Shown: positions 7,355 to 16,448, counted from the stretch's first letter. The stretch is 64,000 nucleotides of DNA from Streptantibioticus cattleyicolor NRRL 8057 = DSM 46488 (GCF_000240165.1 NC_017586.1:5841228-5905227), one strand, 5' to 3'. The notes: generated by a model not told the origin, from the sequence alone. A program made the numbers and translations.

Positions 7355-8340
7355 GTGCGCTGTTCACGCCATGGCCGTAAGCCGTCTCCCGGCCGGCCCC
7401 CGGGGCCGGCCGGGGAGGACGCGGGGGAGAGCGCGGCGCGGCGGCGCCCGTCGGCGCTGCTGCTCACCGCGGTCTTCCTCGCCGCGTCCGCGGCGCCCGC
7501 CGCGACCGCCCACGCGGCGCCACCGCGCGGTGGGCCGCCCCCGGTGCCGCGCGCGGCGGCCCACTGGGCGGCCACCGGACGGCTGTCGGGCGCCTGGCCC
7601 GCGCCCCCGGCGCCGTGGCCGGCCGGACGGTCGCGCGACGACGCCGAACGGGCCGCGGCGCAGGACACGGATCACCGCTTACCGTCCGTGTTCCGCCACC
7701 GGTGGCTGCCGCCCGGCTCCACCGGTATCGGACACCGGTTGCCGCCGTTCCCCCGCTTCCCCGGCGTTCCCGGGGCGTCGCCGCCCGGATTCCCCGGCGG
7801 CCACCACGGGCCAGGGGGGGATCCACTGTCTGGCCGGGCTGTGGTCCGGGGCCGGGATCGCCGGCTGCCGGGCCGAGGTGAAGGTCGTGGTCTGCGCGCC
7901 GCTGCTGCGGGTGGACGTCTCCGGCGCGGTCGCGGTGGTGCGTCACGGCGGCGAAGGAACGTTGCACCGGCTGGTCTCCCTGGCCGACGCCGACTGCGCG
8001 GCCCCGCCGCGCCACCCGGCCCCGCCGACCCCACGGCCGCCCACCCCGCAGCCGCCCGCGCCCGGCCCCGGCGCCGGCGCCGCCCGCGCCGCAGCCGCCC
8101 GCCAGGCCGCCCGCGCCCGCCGCCCCGGCCGTCTTCGCGCCGCCCGCCCCCTGGGTGCCGCCGCCCCGGCCGCACCCGAGCCCGCGTCCCGGGCCGCGGC
8201 CGGCGGCGCTGCGCATGCCGCGCCCCGCATCCGGGCTCTCCGCCGACCTGCCCACCGCCGACGTGCTCTTCCTGATCCTGCTGCCGGCCGCCGTCGCCGC
8301 GGCCGTGGCCGGCTCACGCGTCCAGGGCCGCCGTTCCTGA
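7355..8340 (+). pseudogene. Frameshifted secreted, Pro-rich, membrane-anchored protein
   Basis: Three pieces in three frames look like one gene. The first (GTG at 7355 after GGAAGGG) encodes a basic start, a signal peptide (PSALLLTAVFLAASAAPA) and a Pro/Ala-rich stretch. Around a run of seven Gs at 7814-7820 the coherent frame changes to one encoding CLAGLWSGAGIAGC and a short β-rich domain (VKVVVCAPLLRVDVSGAVAV) up to about 8010. After a Pro-rich section the sense moves again to a frame ending in a membrane anchor (TADVLFLILLPAAVAAAVAG) and TGA at 8338. Either the gene has decayed or the sequence has indel errors in homopolymers. Function unknown. Confidence 0.5.
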
Positions 8341-8391
8341 CCGTCGCGCGCCCCGCCGTGGGCCGTTCCCTCCGCCTGTCCAGGAGTCGCC

Positions 8392-9147
8392 GTGTTCCCC
8401 CTGCTCACCACGCTCGGCATCGTGATCGGCGGCGCGCTGCTGGCCGCCGTCTGCGTGCTGGTCAAACACCGTTTCTTCCCGCCCGGCCCGGACGAGGAGC
8501 CGCGCGAGGACGTGGCCGAGTACATCTCGATGATGATCGGCGTGGTCTACGCCCTGGTGCTCGGGCTCGCCCTGGTCTCGGTGTGGGACACCCGTTCCAG
8601 CGCCGAGAACCACGTCCAGTCCGAGGCCGGCGCGCTGCACCAGGTCTACCTGCTGGCCGACGCGCTGCCGCCGTCCGCCGAGACGCAGGTGCGGCAGACC
8701 GCCACCGCCTACGCCCACCAGGTCACCGGGGCGGAGTGGACCCGGATGACACACCGCGAACCGCTCGGCGACACCGGCTGGCACCTGCTGGACCGGATGC
8801 GCGACACCTACGAGAAGACCGGGGTGACCGGCCCCGCGCAGAACGCCGGCCAGGAGGCGCTGGCCCAGATGTCGGTGCTGGACGACGCCCGCCGGGGACG
8901 CGAGTCGGACGCGCAGAGCAGCCTGTCACCGGTGCTGTGGGCCGGGCTCTTCATCGGCGGCGGGCTCACCGTGGGCTTCATGTTCATCTTCGGCGTCCAG
9001 CGCCGCGCCACGCACCTGGTGATGGTGATGGGGCTCAGCGGCTTCATCGTCTTCCTGGTGCTCCTGATCCACCAGCTCGACATGCCGTTCGGCGGGGTAC
9101 TGGGGGTGGACGCGGAGCCCTTCACCCGGTACTTCCCCACCGGGTGA
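8392..9147 (+). CDS. DUF4239 integral membrane protein
   Basis: A 251-residue protein with four hydrophobic segments: residues ~3-25, ~43-64, ~183-203 and ~210-230. The pattern of two helices, a soluble helical region with conserved Trp and Arg residues (VSVWDTRSSAENHVQSEAGA), then two helices is that of DUF4239, sometimes called bestrophin-like. Channel or transport activity has been suggested from fold similarity but not shown. The GTG at 8392 is preceded by AGGAG. It follows the broken secreted-protein gene by 51 bp and converges on the VOC gene with only three bases between stops. Confidence 0.85.
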   Translation: MFPLLTTLGIVIGGALLAAVCVLVKHRFFPPGPDEEPREDVAEYISMMIGVVYALVLGLALVSVWDTRSSAENHVQSEAGALHQVYLLADALPPSAETQVRQTATAYAHQVTGAEWTRMTHREPLGDTGWHLLDRMRDTYEKTGVTGPAQNAGQEALAQMSVLDDARRGRESDAQSSLSPVLWAGLFIGGGLTVGFMFIFGVQRRATHLVMVMGLSGFIVFLVLLIHQLDMPFGGVLGVDAEPFTRYFPTG

Positions 9148-9150
9148 GGG

Positions 9151-9936
9151 TCACTCGTGCTGGCTGATGATGGAGAAGAGCCCGCCTTCGGGGTCGCGCA
9201 GCCCGGCCACCCGCCCGTAGGCGGAGTCCTCCGGCTCGCCGGTGACCTCCCCGCCCAGCGTCCGGGCCCGGGCCACCGTGGCGTCCACGTCGGCCACCGA
9301 GAAGAACACGTGCCAGCGCGGCCGCACCCGGGGGTCGGCCGAGCCCTCGTAGCCGCCGCCGCGCAGCGCCGCCGCGCTGTGGCCGTCCACCCGCAGCACC
9401 ACCCGGTCGTGCTCGTAGATCACCTCGTACCGCTCGGGATCCGCCTTGTCCCAGGCGAAGACCTGGCCGTAGAAGAGGGCGGACTCGAAGGCGTCCCGGG
9501 TCCGCAGCTCGATCCAGACCGGGGCGCCCACCGGCGCGTCGGGGCCGTGGGTGTGCTGCGGCCCCTCCCACAGCCCGAACGCGGCCCCGGCCGGGTCGGC
9601 GGCGAGCGCCATCCGCCCGGCGCCGAACTCCAGCGGCCCCACCGCCACCGTGCCGCCCCGCTCCCGCACCGCCGCCGCCGCGGCGTCGGCGCTCTCGGTA
9701 CCGAAGTACGTCGTCCAGCTCACCGGCGCCGCCCAGCGCCGCGCCACCCCGCCGATGCCCGCGATCTCCCGGTCACCGCTGAAGGCACGCAGATAGGGCC
9801 CCCCGCCCTCCGGCCCCTCCTCGAACCGCCACTCCAGCAGCGGCCCGTAGAACTTCGCGGCTTCCTCGAGGTCACGGGCCAGCAGACTGACCCAGCACGG
9901 GGCACCGGAGACGCACCCCTTCGGCATTCCGGACAC
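9151..9936 (-). CDS. Two-domain VOC protein
   Basis: A 261-residue protein made of two tandem VOC modules: residues ~9-125 (PCWVSLLARDLEEAAKFYGP to ADPAGAAFGLWEG) and ~135-258 (PVWIELRTRDAFESALFYGQ to LRDPEGGLFSII). This is the usual layout of the CFP30B-like 27-kDa proteins of actinomycetes, which are predicted to be glyoxalase or hydroxylase-type enzymes of unknown substrate. GTG at 9934-9936 is used because GGGAG lies eight bases upstream; a Met three codons in is an alternative. Confidence 0.85.
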   Translation of the reverse strand: MSGMPKGCVSGAPCWVSLLARDLEEAAKFYGPLLEWRFEEGPEGGGPYLRAFSGDREIAGIGGVARRWAAPVSWTTYFGTESADAAAAAVRERGGTVAVGPLEFGAGRMALAADPAGAAFGLWEGPQHTHGPDAPVGAPVWIELRTRDAFESALFYGQVFAWDKADPERYEVIYEHDRVVLRVDGHSAAALRGGGYEGSADPRVRPRWHVFFSVADVDATVARARTLGGEVTGEPEDSAYGRVAGLRDPEGGLFSIISQHE

Positions 9937-10128
9937 GTCGCAACTCCCGCCCGCACGGCAAAAGGACTGGCACGGTCCATGCGGAGGACCGCATTCAGCT
10001 TATGCCCGCCCCGGTGCCGCCGCGCCGCCCCCGCCGACCCGCCGGACCGTCTCCCCCGTCCGGCGCAACGCACCACGGCGCGCAGCCGGTGCCGACGGCG
10101 ATCTCGGCGAGGACGAAGTGGCGAACCG

Positions 10129-10947
10129 TCACCTTCGGGCGGAGCGGGCGAGCCAGCGGCCGTCGTGGTGGGAGACGTCGATGGGCCGGCCGAAGCAGGC
10201 GGACAGGGCCTCGCCGGTGAGGACCTGTGCCACCGGGCCGAGGGCCTGGACGCGGCCCTCCTTCAGGAGCAGGGCGTGGCCGATGGCGGGGGAGAGCTCT
10301 TCGAGGTGGTGGGTGACGGTGACGGTCGCGAGCCGGGGGCGGACCGTCGCCAGCCGGTGCATCGCGTCGATCAGGTCCTCGCGCGAGGGCAGGTCGAGGG
10401 CGTTGAACGGCTCGTCCAGCAGCAACAGCGACGGATCGGCCATCAGCGCCCGGGCGATCAGCACGCGGGCCCGCTGGCCGCCGGAGCAGACGCCGAACGG
10501 CCGCTCCGCCAGTTCCTTGCAGTCCAGCTCGGCCAGGAGCGCCTCCGCCCGGTCCCGTACCGCCTGGTCGTACTTGCCCCACAGCGGCTGCACGGTGCCG
10601 GTGGCGCCGGTGAGGACGACGGTGCGGGCGGGGGCGTCGAGCGGGACCTTCTGGGCGCTGGAGACCAGCCCGATCGCGGCGCGCAGCTCGCGGACGTCCA
10701 CCCGGCCGAGCCGGTGGCCGAGCACCTCCACGGTGCCGGTGGTGGGGTGCATCAGCGCCCCGATCAGCCGCAGCACCGTGGTCTTGCCCGCCCCGTTGGC
10801 GCCCAGCAGCGCCCAGTGCTCGCCGGCGCCCACCCGCCAGCTGACGTCGTCCAGGATCACCTGGCCGGTGGTGAGACGGCGCACGCAGACGCCGTCCAGC
10901 GCCGCCACCGTCGTCGTCCCGCGGCCTTCCGCGGTGCTCGTGTCCAT
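10129..10947 (-). CDS. ABC transporter ATP-binding protein
   Basis: A 272-residue stand-alone ATPase. Walker A is GANGAGKT (residues 49-56), the signature is CSGGQRAR, Walker B is LLLLDEPFNA and the H-loop is VTVTHHLEEL. A GGGGAGG lies upstream of the ATG at 10945-10947. The sequence resembles the single-domain ABC proteins of the ModF/YlmA type rather than importers with a known permease; no permease gene is adjacent. Its partner could be encoded elsewhere, or it may act without one. Confidence 0.88.
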   Translation of the reverse strand: MDTSTAEGRGTTTVAALDGVCVRRLTTGQVILDDVSWRVGAGEHWALLGANGAGKTTVLRLIGALMHPTTGTVEVLGHRLGRVDVRELRAAIGLVSSAQKVPLDAPARTVVLTGATGTVQPLWGKYDQAVRDRAEALLAELDCKELAERPFGVCSGGQRARVLIARALMADPSLLLLDEPFNALDLPSREDLIDAMHRLATVRPRLATVTVTHHLEELSPAIGHALLLKEGRVQALGPVAQVLTGEALSACFGRPIDVSHHDGRWLARSARR

Positions 10948-11157
10948 GCCCGTGCCTCCCCTGCCCGGCGGCTCCCCGACCGATCCCGGCACGATAGCTG
11001 CATCGGGCAACGGTGTGCCGTGGCGTCCGCAGGGTGGACCGGCCGGGGGACCGGCGGCGGGGGAACGGGTGGCCGCCGTGGGCCGCCCCGGTGACCTGCC
11101 GCCCGCGCGGCGCACTGTCACCGGTGGTGCGCGCCGCCGCCGTTGCACACTGGTGCC

Positions 11158-11475
11158 ATGACGAGCGGCGGTCGTGAGTCCGTCCGGTTCACCGCGGACG
11201 TGACGACGGGGCCGGGCGGGGCGATGACGTACGAAGGCGGAACGGTGACCGGTGAGCTGACGGTCGCCACCAGCGTGCTGCCCAGCGGCCGGGCCAAGGT
11301 CGTGGTGCGCCGCCGGTTCGGCGGCGGCGAGTGGTTCACGCTGGCGGGCAGCCCGTTCACCGTGCCGCCGGAGGGCCCCGAGGCGCTGCACGCGGTGATC
11401 GTGGCGGCGCTGGACGCGGGGCACCTGGCGGACGAGGAGGAGGACGAGGAGCCGGACATCACCGCGGAACGGTGA
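11158..11475 (+). CDS. Hypothetical protein with acidic tail
   Basis: A 105-residue protein I do not recognise. It has an N-terminal β-rich region (SVRFTADVTTGPGGAMTYEG, VTGELTVATSVLPSGRAKVV, VRRRFGGGEWFTLAGSPF) and an acidic end (DEEEDEEPD). A CACACT box at 11146-11151 lies six bases before the ATG with no ribosome site, so the mRNA is probably leaderless. It converges with the TenA-like gene. No signal peptide or membrane segment is present. Confidence 0.65.
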   Translation: MTSGGRESVRFTADVTTGPGGAMTYEGGTVTGELTVATSVLPSGRAKVVVRRRFGGGEWFTLAGSPFTVPPEGPEALHAVIVAALDAGHLADEEEDEEPDITAER

Positions 11476-11492
11476 CCTCCCGGCCCCGCGGC

Positions 11493-12155
11493 TCACAGCG
11501 TCCGGTCGGCCAGCGTGTTCCAGAACATCAGCTCGTACTCCTGGAGCAGCCGCCCGTACCGCCGGGCCGCCCCGGTCAGGCGTCCGGCCGCCAGTCCCTC
11601 GCCCACCGCGGCCAGTGAGCGCTCCCGCAGCCTGGGATCGGGGCGGGCGAAGAAGTCGAAGAAGGCACACGCCCCGTCGGGGAGGCCGTAGTGGGCCCGC
11701 AGCGCCCGGCCCATCGCGGCGCAACAACCGCCCCAGGCCGCGAAGTTGGCGCTCAGCGCGACGACCACGTCCACCGGCTCGGCGTTCAGCGCCAGCCAGG
11801 CGGTGTACGCCGGGTACGCCTGGCAGCCGGCCAGCGGCTCGTAGTCGTCGGCCACCGCCCGGTCCAGCCCCAGGGTGCCGCTCAGCGCGGCCAGGTGGTC
11901 CAGGGCGAGGTCCTCACCCTCGGCGAGCGCGGCGAAGAACGCCCGGGCGGCCGGCTCGCCGGTGCGCTCCCGCGCCAGGTGGCGGAAGGCGTGCCGGTCG
12001 CCGGTGATGATGTGCCGCTGCTCCAGCGCGAACGCGGTCAGCGCGGCGAGCGGGGCGCGCCCGGCGGCGAACTCGGGGACCAGCCGGTTGGCGTCCTCGT
12101 CCGGGGCGAGCCCTCGCACGGCCGCCGCCAGCACGTCCTGCGGGGTGCGGGTCAT
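11493..12155 (-). CDS. TenA/PqqC-like (haem-oxygenase fold) protein
   Basis: A 220-residue all-helical protein of the TENA/THI-4 class. Blocks such as FALEQRHIITGDRHAFRHLA, ANFAAWGGCCAAMGRALRAH and RYGRLLQEYELMFWNTLADR fit the family, in which some members hydrolyse thiamine breakdown products and others are PqqC- or diiron-oxidase-like. The catalytic Cys of thiaminase II is not clearly placed here, so the function is open. ATG at 12153-12155 follows GGAAGG. Confidence 0.7.
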   Translation of the reverse strand: MTRTPQDVLAAAVRGLAPDEDANRLVPEFAAGRAPLAALTAFALEQRHIITGDRHAFRHLARERTGEPAARAFFAALAEGEDLALDHLAALSGTLGLDRAVADDYEPLAGCQAYPAYTAWLALNAEPVDVVVALSANFAAWGGCCAAMGRALRAHYGLPDGACAFFDFFARPDPRLRERSLAAVGEGLAAGRLTGAARRYGRLLQEYELMFWNTLADRTL

Positions 12156-12249
12156 GGCGCCACCTTCCCGTGCTCCGGGGCCGGCGAAGGCGCCCGGGGT
12201 GCGGCTCGCTTCCTCCGCCACCGTCTCACGCCGCGCCCGCCCCGTCGCG

Positions 12250-13188
12250 TCACCCCGGCGGATCCGCGGTGCCCGCCGCCAGCAGCGCCCGGGCGACGGC
12301 CGCGACGGGAGGCCAGCTCCACCGGCCGCGCCGGGCGATCACCGAGCTGCGGCGCACCCCCGCCAGCGGGTCCAGCCGGCGGAAGGCCACGTCGGTACGG
12401 TGGCGTTCGATCCCCGACTCGGCCAGCAGCGCCACCCCCAGACCGGCCCCGGTGAGGCTGTTGACCAGGTGGAGGCTGTCCACCCGGTGGGCTATCCGGG
12501 GGACGAAGCCGGCCATCGCGCAGACCCGCTGCACCAGCTCGTCGTCGTCGGTGCCCCGGGAGTTGGCGATCCAGCCGGAGTCGGCCAGCGCCCGCAGGTC
12601 GGCCAGGGCGGCGGGGCACCCGGCATCCGGGTGGCCGGCCGGGACGGCGAGGTAGAGCGGCTGCTCGTCGACGGGGCGGGCGCTCAGCCCGGGCGGCAGC
12701 TCGCGGGGGACGAGGCTGTAGTCGTAGACGACGCCCAGATCGCTGTCGCCGGCCAGCACCAGCTCGACGGTCTGCTCCGGCTCGTGCTCGGAGACCTCCG
12801 CCTCGACCCTCGGGAACTCGGCGCGCAACCGCACCAGCGCGGGCAGCACCACCGGCTCCATCGCGGTGAAGAACGAGGCCAGACGCACCCGCCCGACCGG
12901 CTCCGACTCCCCGCACAACTCCGCGGCGGCCTGCTCGACGCGGGCCAGGATGCCCACCGCGTGCTCGGCCAGCCGCTCACCCGCCGGCGTCAGCTGCACC
13001 CGCCGCCCCGCCGGGGTCAACAACCGCACCCCGACCTCCTGCTCCAGCACGGCCAGGTGCTTGGAGACCGCCGAGGTGCCGTAACCGGTACGCCGCGCCA
13101 CCTCCGCCATCGTGCCCACCCGGCTCAGCTCCAGCAGGAGCCGCAACCGCAACAGATCGGGCAGATTCCCCGACGCTCCCGCAACCAT
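12250..13188 (-). CDS. LysR-type transcriptional regulator
   Basis: A 312-residue regulator. The winged helix-turn-helix covers residues ~8-70 (LRLLLELSRVGTMAEVARRT, SAVSKHLAVLEQEVGVRLLT), followed by a two-lobed effector domain (VRLASFFTAMEPVVLPALVR to about residue 300). It is divergent from an EamA exporter at 13261, and direct repeats between them suit LysR binding, so it probably regulates that exporter. The co-inducer may be the exported metabolite, but this is inference. Confidence 0.9.
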   Translation of the reverse strand: MVAGASGNLPDLLRLRLLLELSRVGTMAEVARRTGYGTSAVSKHLAVLEQEVGVRLLTPAGRRVQLTPAGERLAEHAVGILARVEQAAAELCGESEPVGRVRLASFFTAMEPVVLPALVRLRAEFPRVEAEVSEHEPEQTVELVLAGDSDLGVVYDYSLVPRELPPGLSARPVDEQPLYLAVPAGHPDAGCPAALADLRALADSGWIANSRGTDDDELVQRVCAMAGFVPRIAHRVDSLHLVNSLTGAGLGVALLAESGIERHRTDVAFRRLDPLAGVRRSSVIARRGRWSWPPVAAVARALLAAGTADPPG

Positions 13189-13220
13189 CCACCGATGGTA
13201 AACGTTCCGTCCACCAATGG
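13189..13220. promoter_or_regulatory. Direct repeats suited to LysR binding
   Basis: CCACCGATGG (13189-13198) and CCACCAATGG (13211-13220) repeat with a 22-bp period, two helical turns, between the divergent LysR and EamA genes. Each half is itself weakly palindromic (CCA-N4-TGG). This is a typical arrangement for a LysR tetramer, but no binding data exist. Confidence 0.5.
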
Positions 13221-13260
13221 CCCGTGGACAGAAACGGACCGGGCCCGGTGCAATGGCCCG

Positions 13261-14235
13261 GTGACCGCGACGACACCCTGCTCCAGCACCCCTGACCAGG
13301 CCGGACCCGTCCTCGTGCCGGCTTCCTCGACCGGCCGGGCCGGCCCCGCCGGGGAACGCCGCCGGCTGCCCGGGCCCGTGCTGCTGCTCGGTTCGATGGT
13401 CACGCTGCACATCGGCAGCGCGCTGGCCACCGAGATGTTCGGCGTCGCCGGTCCGGCCGGGACCACCTGGCTGCGGCTGAGCTGGGCGGCGCTCTTCCTG
13501 CTGGCGGCCACCGGCCGGTCGTTGTGGCCGGTGCTGCGCGCGGCGCCCCGGCGGGACCTGGCCGCCGCCGTCGGGCTGGGCGCGGTCAGCTCCGGGATGA
13601 TGCTGCTGTTCGCCGAGTCCGCCGCGCGGCTGCCGCTGGGCACCGCGACCGCGCTGGAGTTCCTCGGGCCGCTCGGGGTGGCGGTGGCCTCGCTGCGCCG
13701 CCGCGCCGAGCTGGCCTGGCTGCTGCTGGCCGGGGGCGGGGTGGTGCTGCTCACCTCGCCGTGGGCGGCGGGCGGCGCCGACCTCGCCGGGGTCCTCTTC
13801 GGGCTCGGCGCGGGCGCGTGCTGGGCGTTGTACGTCATCGGTACGCAGGCCGTGGGCAGCCGGTTCGCCGAGCCGGCGCACGGGCTGGCGGTGTCGTTGA
13901 CGGTGGCGGCGGTGTGCACGGCGCCGTTCGGTGTGCCGGACGTGGCCGCCGCCGGCGGACCGCGCTGGACGGTGCTGGCGGCCGGCGCCGGCATCGCCCT
14001 GCTGATGCCGCTCGTGCCGTTCCTCCTGGAGATGCGGGCGCTGCAACGCGTCGGCCGCACCGCCTACGGCACCCTGGCCGGCCTGGAGCCCGCCATCTCC
14101 ATGGCCGCCGCCCTCCTCATCGTCGGCCAGACCCCGGCCCCCCTCCAACTCGCCGGCACCGCCCTGGTGGTCACCGCCGGCATAGGCGCCGCCCGAGGCG
14201 AGTCCCGCCGAGCCCGTGGTGCGGCGTCCGGCTGA
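13261..14235 (+). CDS. EamA-family (RhtA-like) exporter
   Basis: A 324-residue membrane protein with about ten transmembrane helices arranged as two EamA repeats, after a Pro/Ser-rich cytoplasmic start of ~35 residues. The second-repeat block FLLEMRALQRVGRTAYGTLA, GLEPAISMAAALLIVGQTPA is typical of RhtA-like threonine/homoserine exporters. It probably exports amino acids or related small molecules. GTG at 13261 is the first start after the divergent regulator; a later start near residue 35 is possible. Regulated presumably by the LysR protein next door. Confidence 0.85.
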   Translation: MTATTPCSSTPDQAGPVLVPASSTGRAGPAGERRRLPGPVLLLGSMVTLHIGSALATEMFGVAGPAGTTWLRLSWAALFLLAATGRSLWPVLRAAPRRDLAAAVGLGAVSSGMMLLFAESAARLPLGTATALEFLGPLGVAVASLRRRAELAWLLLAGGGVVLLTSPWAAGGADLAGVLFGLGAGACWALYVIGTQAVGSRFAEPAHGLAVSLTVAAVCTAPFGVPDVAAAGGPRWTVLAAGAGIALLMPLVPFLLEMRALQRVGRTAYGTLAGLEPAISMAAALLIVGQTPAPLQLAGTALVVTAGIGAARGESRRARGAASG

Positions 14236-14293
14236 CGTTGCCGTACCCGGAGCCGTACGCCCCGTCGTGGCGCGGCCGGCGGCGGCCGGGCCC

Positions 14294-15025
14294 TCACACG
14301 CCTGCCGCGCCCAGCAGCGTGCCGACCGAGTAGGTGACGCCCATCGCGACGGCGCCGCCGAGGGCGTTGCGGAGGACGGCGGGGCGGACCGGGGCGGTGC
14401 CGAGTCGGGCGCTCACCCAGCCGCACAGGACGAGGGCGGACAGGACGGCGACGACGGTGACGGCGAGGCGGGAGGCGGGCGGCGGCAGGACGATGGCGAG
14501 CAGGGGCAGCAGGGCGCCGGTGGTGAAGGCGGCGAAGCTGGCCGCGGCGGCTTGCCAGGGGTTGGTCAGGTCCTCCGGGTCGATGCCGAGCTCGACGCGG
14601 GCGTGGGCGGCGAGCGCGTCGCGGGCGGTGAGTTGCCGGGCGACCTCGGCGGCGAGTTCCGGGGTGAGCCCGCGCCCCTGGAGGAGCCGGGTCAGTTCGG
14701 CGAGTTCGGCGCCGGGCTGGGCGGCCAGTTCGCGGCGTTCGGTGGCGAGCGCGGCCCGTTCCGAGTCGCGCTGGGTGCTCACCGAGACGTACTCGCCCAC
14801 CGCCATGGAGAGCGAACCGGCCAGCAGTCCGGCGAGCCCCGCGGTCAGCAGCGCGGCCCGGGATGTGGTGGCCCCGGCCACGCCGACGACGAGGCCGGCG
14901 GTGGAGACCACCCCGTCGTTGGCGCCGAGGACGGCGGCCCGCAGCCAGTTCAGCCGTGCGCCCAGGGCACCGCCGTGCGGCTCGTCGTGTCCCGGGGAGG
15001 GGGCGTTACCGGTGTCGTGGTCCAC
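14294..15025 (-). CDS. VIT1/CCC1-family Fe/Mn transporter
   Basis: A 243-residue membrane protein of the VIT family. The hallmark LNWLRAAVLGANDGVVSTAG opens the first helix, followed by GLLAGSLSMAVGEYVSVSTQ, a charged cytoplasmic helical region (residues ~95-150, the metal-binding domain in eukaryotic VIT1) and three more helices. Family members move Fe(II) or Mn(II) out of the cytosol. The GTG start at 15023-15025 has no strong ribosome site. Confidence 0.92.
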   Translation of the reverse strand: MDHDTGNAPSPGHDEPHGGALGARLNWLRAAVLGANDGVVSTAGLVVGVAGATTSRAALLTAGLAGLLAGSLSMAVGEYVSVSTQRDSERAALATERRELAAQPGAELAELTRLLQGRGLTPELAAEVARQLTARDALAAHARVELGIDPEDLTNPWQAAAASFAAFTTGALLPLLAIVLPPPASRLAVTVVAVLSALVLCGWVSARLGTAPVRPAVLRNALGGAVAMGVTYSVGTLLGAAGV

Positions 15026-15050
15026 CGCGAAAGAATCCCACGGGCACGGG

Positions 15051-15440
15051 TCAGCCGGCGCGGCGTTGCAGTGGCGGATGGGCGGGACGCACCAGATGGC
15101 CGAGCGAGGGCAGCGCGCCGGGCCGGGTGATGGTGAAGCAGTGGGCGGTGTCGGAGTTGGCGAGCAGCGCCAGCAACTGAGGACGCGGGCAGAGCAGCCG
15201 CAGCCGCACCCCGGCCTCGGCGGTCAGCCGCCGGGCACGCAGCAGCGCGTTGAGCCCGGAGCAGTCGCAGAACGAGACGCGGCTGAGGTCGATGGACAGG
15301 CTCCGCGGGCCCTGCTGGAGGCAGGCGGAGACGGCGAGTCGCAGCTCCGGCGCGGTCTCCATGTCGAGTTCACCGGCGACCGAGATCACGGCGGCGCGGT
15401 CGGCGACGGTGGAGCGGACGATGATCGGGGGGCTGGGCAT
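15051..15440 (-). CDS. STAS-domain anti-sigma-factor antagonist
   Basis: A 129-residue single STAS domain. The phosphorylatable Ser is visible in DLSRVSFCDCSGLNALLRAR (DCSGL), the position phosphorylated by anti-sigma kinases in SpoIIAA/RsbV proteins. It would bind an unphosphorylated-state RsbW-like kinase and free a SigB-type factor. GGAGG lies ahead of the ATG. No kinase or phosphatase partner is in the window. It is separated from the VIT gene by 25 bp and may be co-transcribed with it. Confidence 0.9.
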   Translation of the reverse strand: MPSPPIIVRSTVADRAAVISVAGELDMETAPELRLAVSACLQQGPRSLSIDLSRVSFCDCSGLNALLRARRLTAEAGVRLRLLCPRPQLLALLANSDTAHCFTITRPGALPSLGHLVRPAHPPLQRRAG

Positions 15441-15609
15441 CTCCTACGCCTCCGGAAGTGAACCGCGGTATCCCCGCGGGCGGGCACCTGACGCCTGCCG
15501 GCGTGGCGGTCATCGGACGACCGCCGCGTGTACCTCCCTGCATTCCGAAGGCGGGTACCCGTCGATCGTCCCCCCGCGGGCGGTCGCTGTCAACGGACAT
15601 ACGAAGAAT

Positions 15610-15634
15610 GTTTCGTTAATAAAGCAACGGGTAA
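15610..15634 (+). promoter_or_regulatory. SigB-like promoter candidate
   Basis: GTTT at 15610-15613 and GGGTAA at 15629-15634, spaced by 15 bases, resemble the GNNT-N14-16-GGGTAC/T pattern except for the last base. It lies in an AT-richer gap and points toward the winged-helix gene at 15755. Confidence 0.35.
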
Positions 15635-15754
15635 TCCATGGCCCATGAGTGCGACGCCAACCCCCTTGGGAAACCCCGGACTTGCGGTGACATCCGGCAC
15701 ATTCGCGGTGCCCGGAGCGGACGCGGGGCGGAGGCCGCTCCGTACGATGGGTCC

Positions 15755-16141
15755 ATGAGCGATTCCGCAGACGGACGTAGCGGCCGGTGGACCTTTCTGA
15801 CCAGCCACGCGCGCGTGCTGCTGGAGATCGCCAAGGACCCCGAGGTGCGGCTGCGGGACGTGGCCGCCACCGCCCGGATCACCGAACGCGCCGCCCAGGG
15901 CATCGTCTCCGACCTGGAGGCGGCGGGTTATCTGACGCGTACCCGGGTGGGCCGTCGCAACCGGTACACGGTCAACACCGACAGCCGGTTCCGGCACCCC
16001 AACGAGGCCGATCGGCGCATCAGCGGACTGCTCGCCCTGTTCATCGACCGCTTCGACGGCGGCACGCGCCCGGCAGGCGCCCAGGGGGCCGCCCCGGACG
16101 GGCCCGCCGCCCCGTCCCCGGCGCCCCGCGACGGTTCCTGA
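15755..16141 (+). CDS. Winged-helix DNA-binding protein (MarR/ArsR-like)
   Basis: A 128-residue protein with a winged helix over residues ~15-75 (HARVLLEIAKDPEVRLRDVA, ITERAAQGIVSDLEAAGYL, RTRVGRRNRYTV) and a disordered Pro/Ala-rich tail. TACGAT at 15743-15748 lies six bases before the ATG and there is no ribosome site, so a leaderless mRNA is likely. The target genes are unknown; it may control neighbouring genes or itself. Confidence 0.75.
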   Translation: MSDSADGRSGRWTFLTSHARVLLEIAKDPEVRLRDVAATARITERAAQGIVSDLEAAGYLTRTRVGRRNRYTVNTDSRFRHPNEADRRISGLLALFIDRFDGGTRPAGAQGAAPDGPAAPSPAPRDGS

Positions 16142-16169
16142 GCCCGCCGTCCCGTCCGGCGTCCGCGCG

Positions 16170-16448
16170 TCATTCCTCGCCGTCGCCGAGGGGGTGGACC
16201 GCCCGGGTCAGGGCGCGCCGGGTCTCGCGGTAGGTGCGGGTGGCCACCGCGTGCCGGATCACCGGATGGCTGTTGACCGCGTGCGCCGCCCGCCGGTACG
16301 CCTCCCAGCGCTGCTCCCACTCGGCGCGCTGCCGCGCCGACCACTCCCGCGGCGGCCCCACGTCGGGCCCGCCGAGCGCCGCCAGCGCCTCGTGCCGTGC
16401 GCGCTCCAACGCGATCAGGTCGGCAGGGATCTCCACGGACTCGGACAT
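16170..16448 (-). CDS. Hypothetical small charged protein
   Basis: A 92-residue helical protein rich in Arg, Glu and Ala (LIALERARHEALAALGGPDV, WSARQRAEWEQRWEAYRRAA). No signal peptide or membrane span. I do not recognise a family. The ATG at 16446-16448 has no clear ribosome site. It is convergent with the winged-helix gene. The start choice is the main uncertainty, since the frame stays open upstream. Confidence 0.6.
   Translation of the reverse strand: MSESVEIPADLIALERARHEALAALGGPDVGPPREWSARQRAEWEQRWEAYRRAAHAVNSHPVIRHAVATRTYRETRRALTRAVHPLGDGEE

Noticed and set aside
7107..7367. Minus-strand frame of 86 codons in the 6812-7354 gap
   Set aside because: It begins beyond a strong hairpin, has no ribosome site, and no recognisable domain.
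15555..15560. GTACCC (GGGTAC on the minus strand) as a SigB promoter for the STAS gene
   Set aside because: No GNNT element at 14-16 bp spacing upstream.
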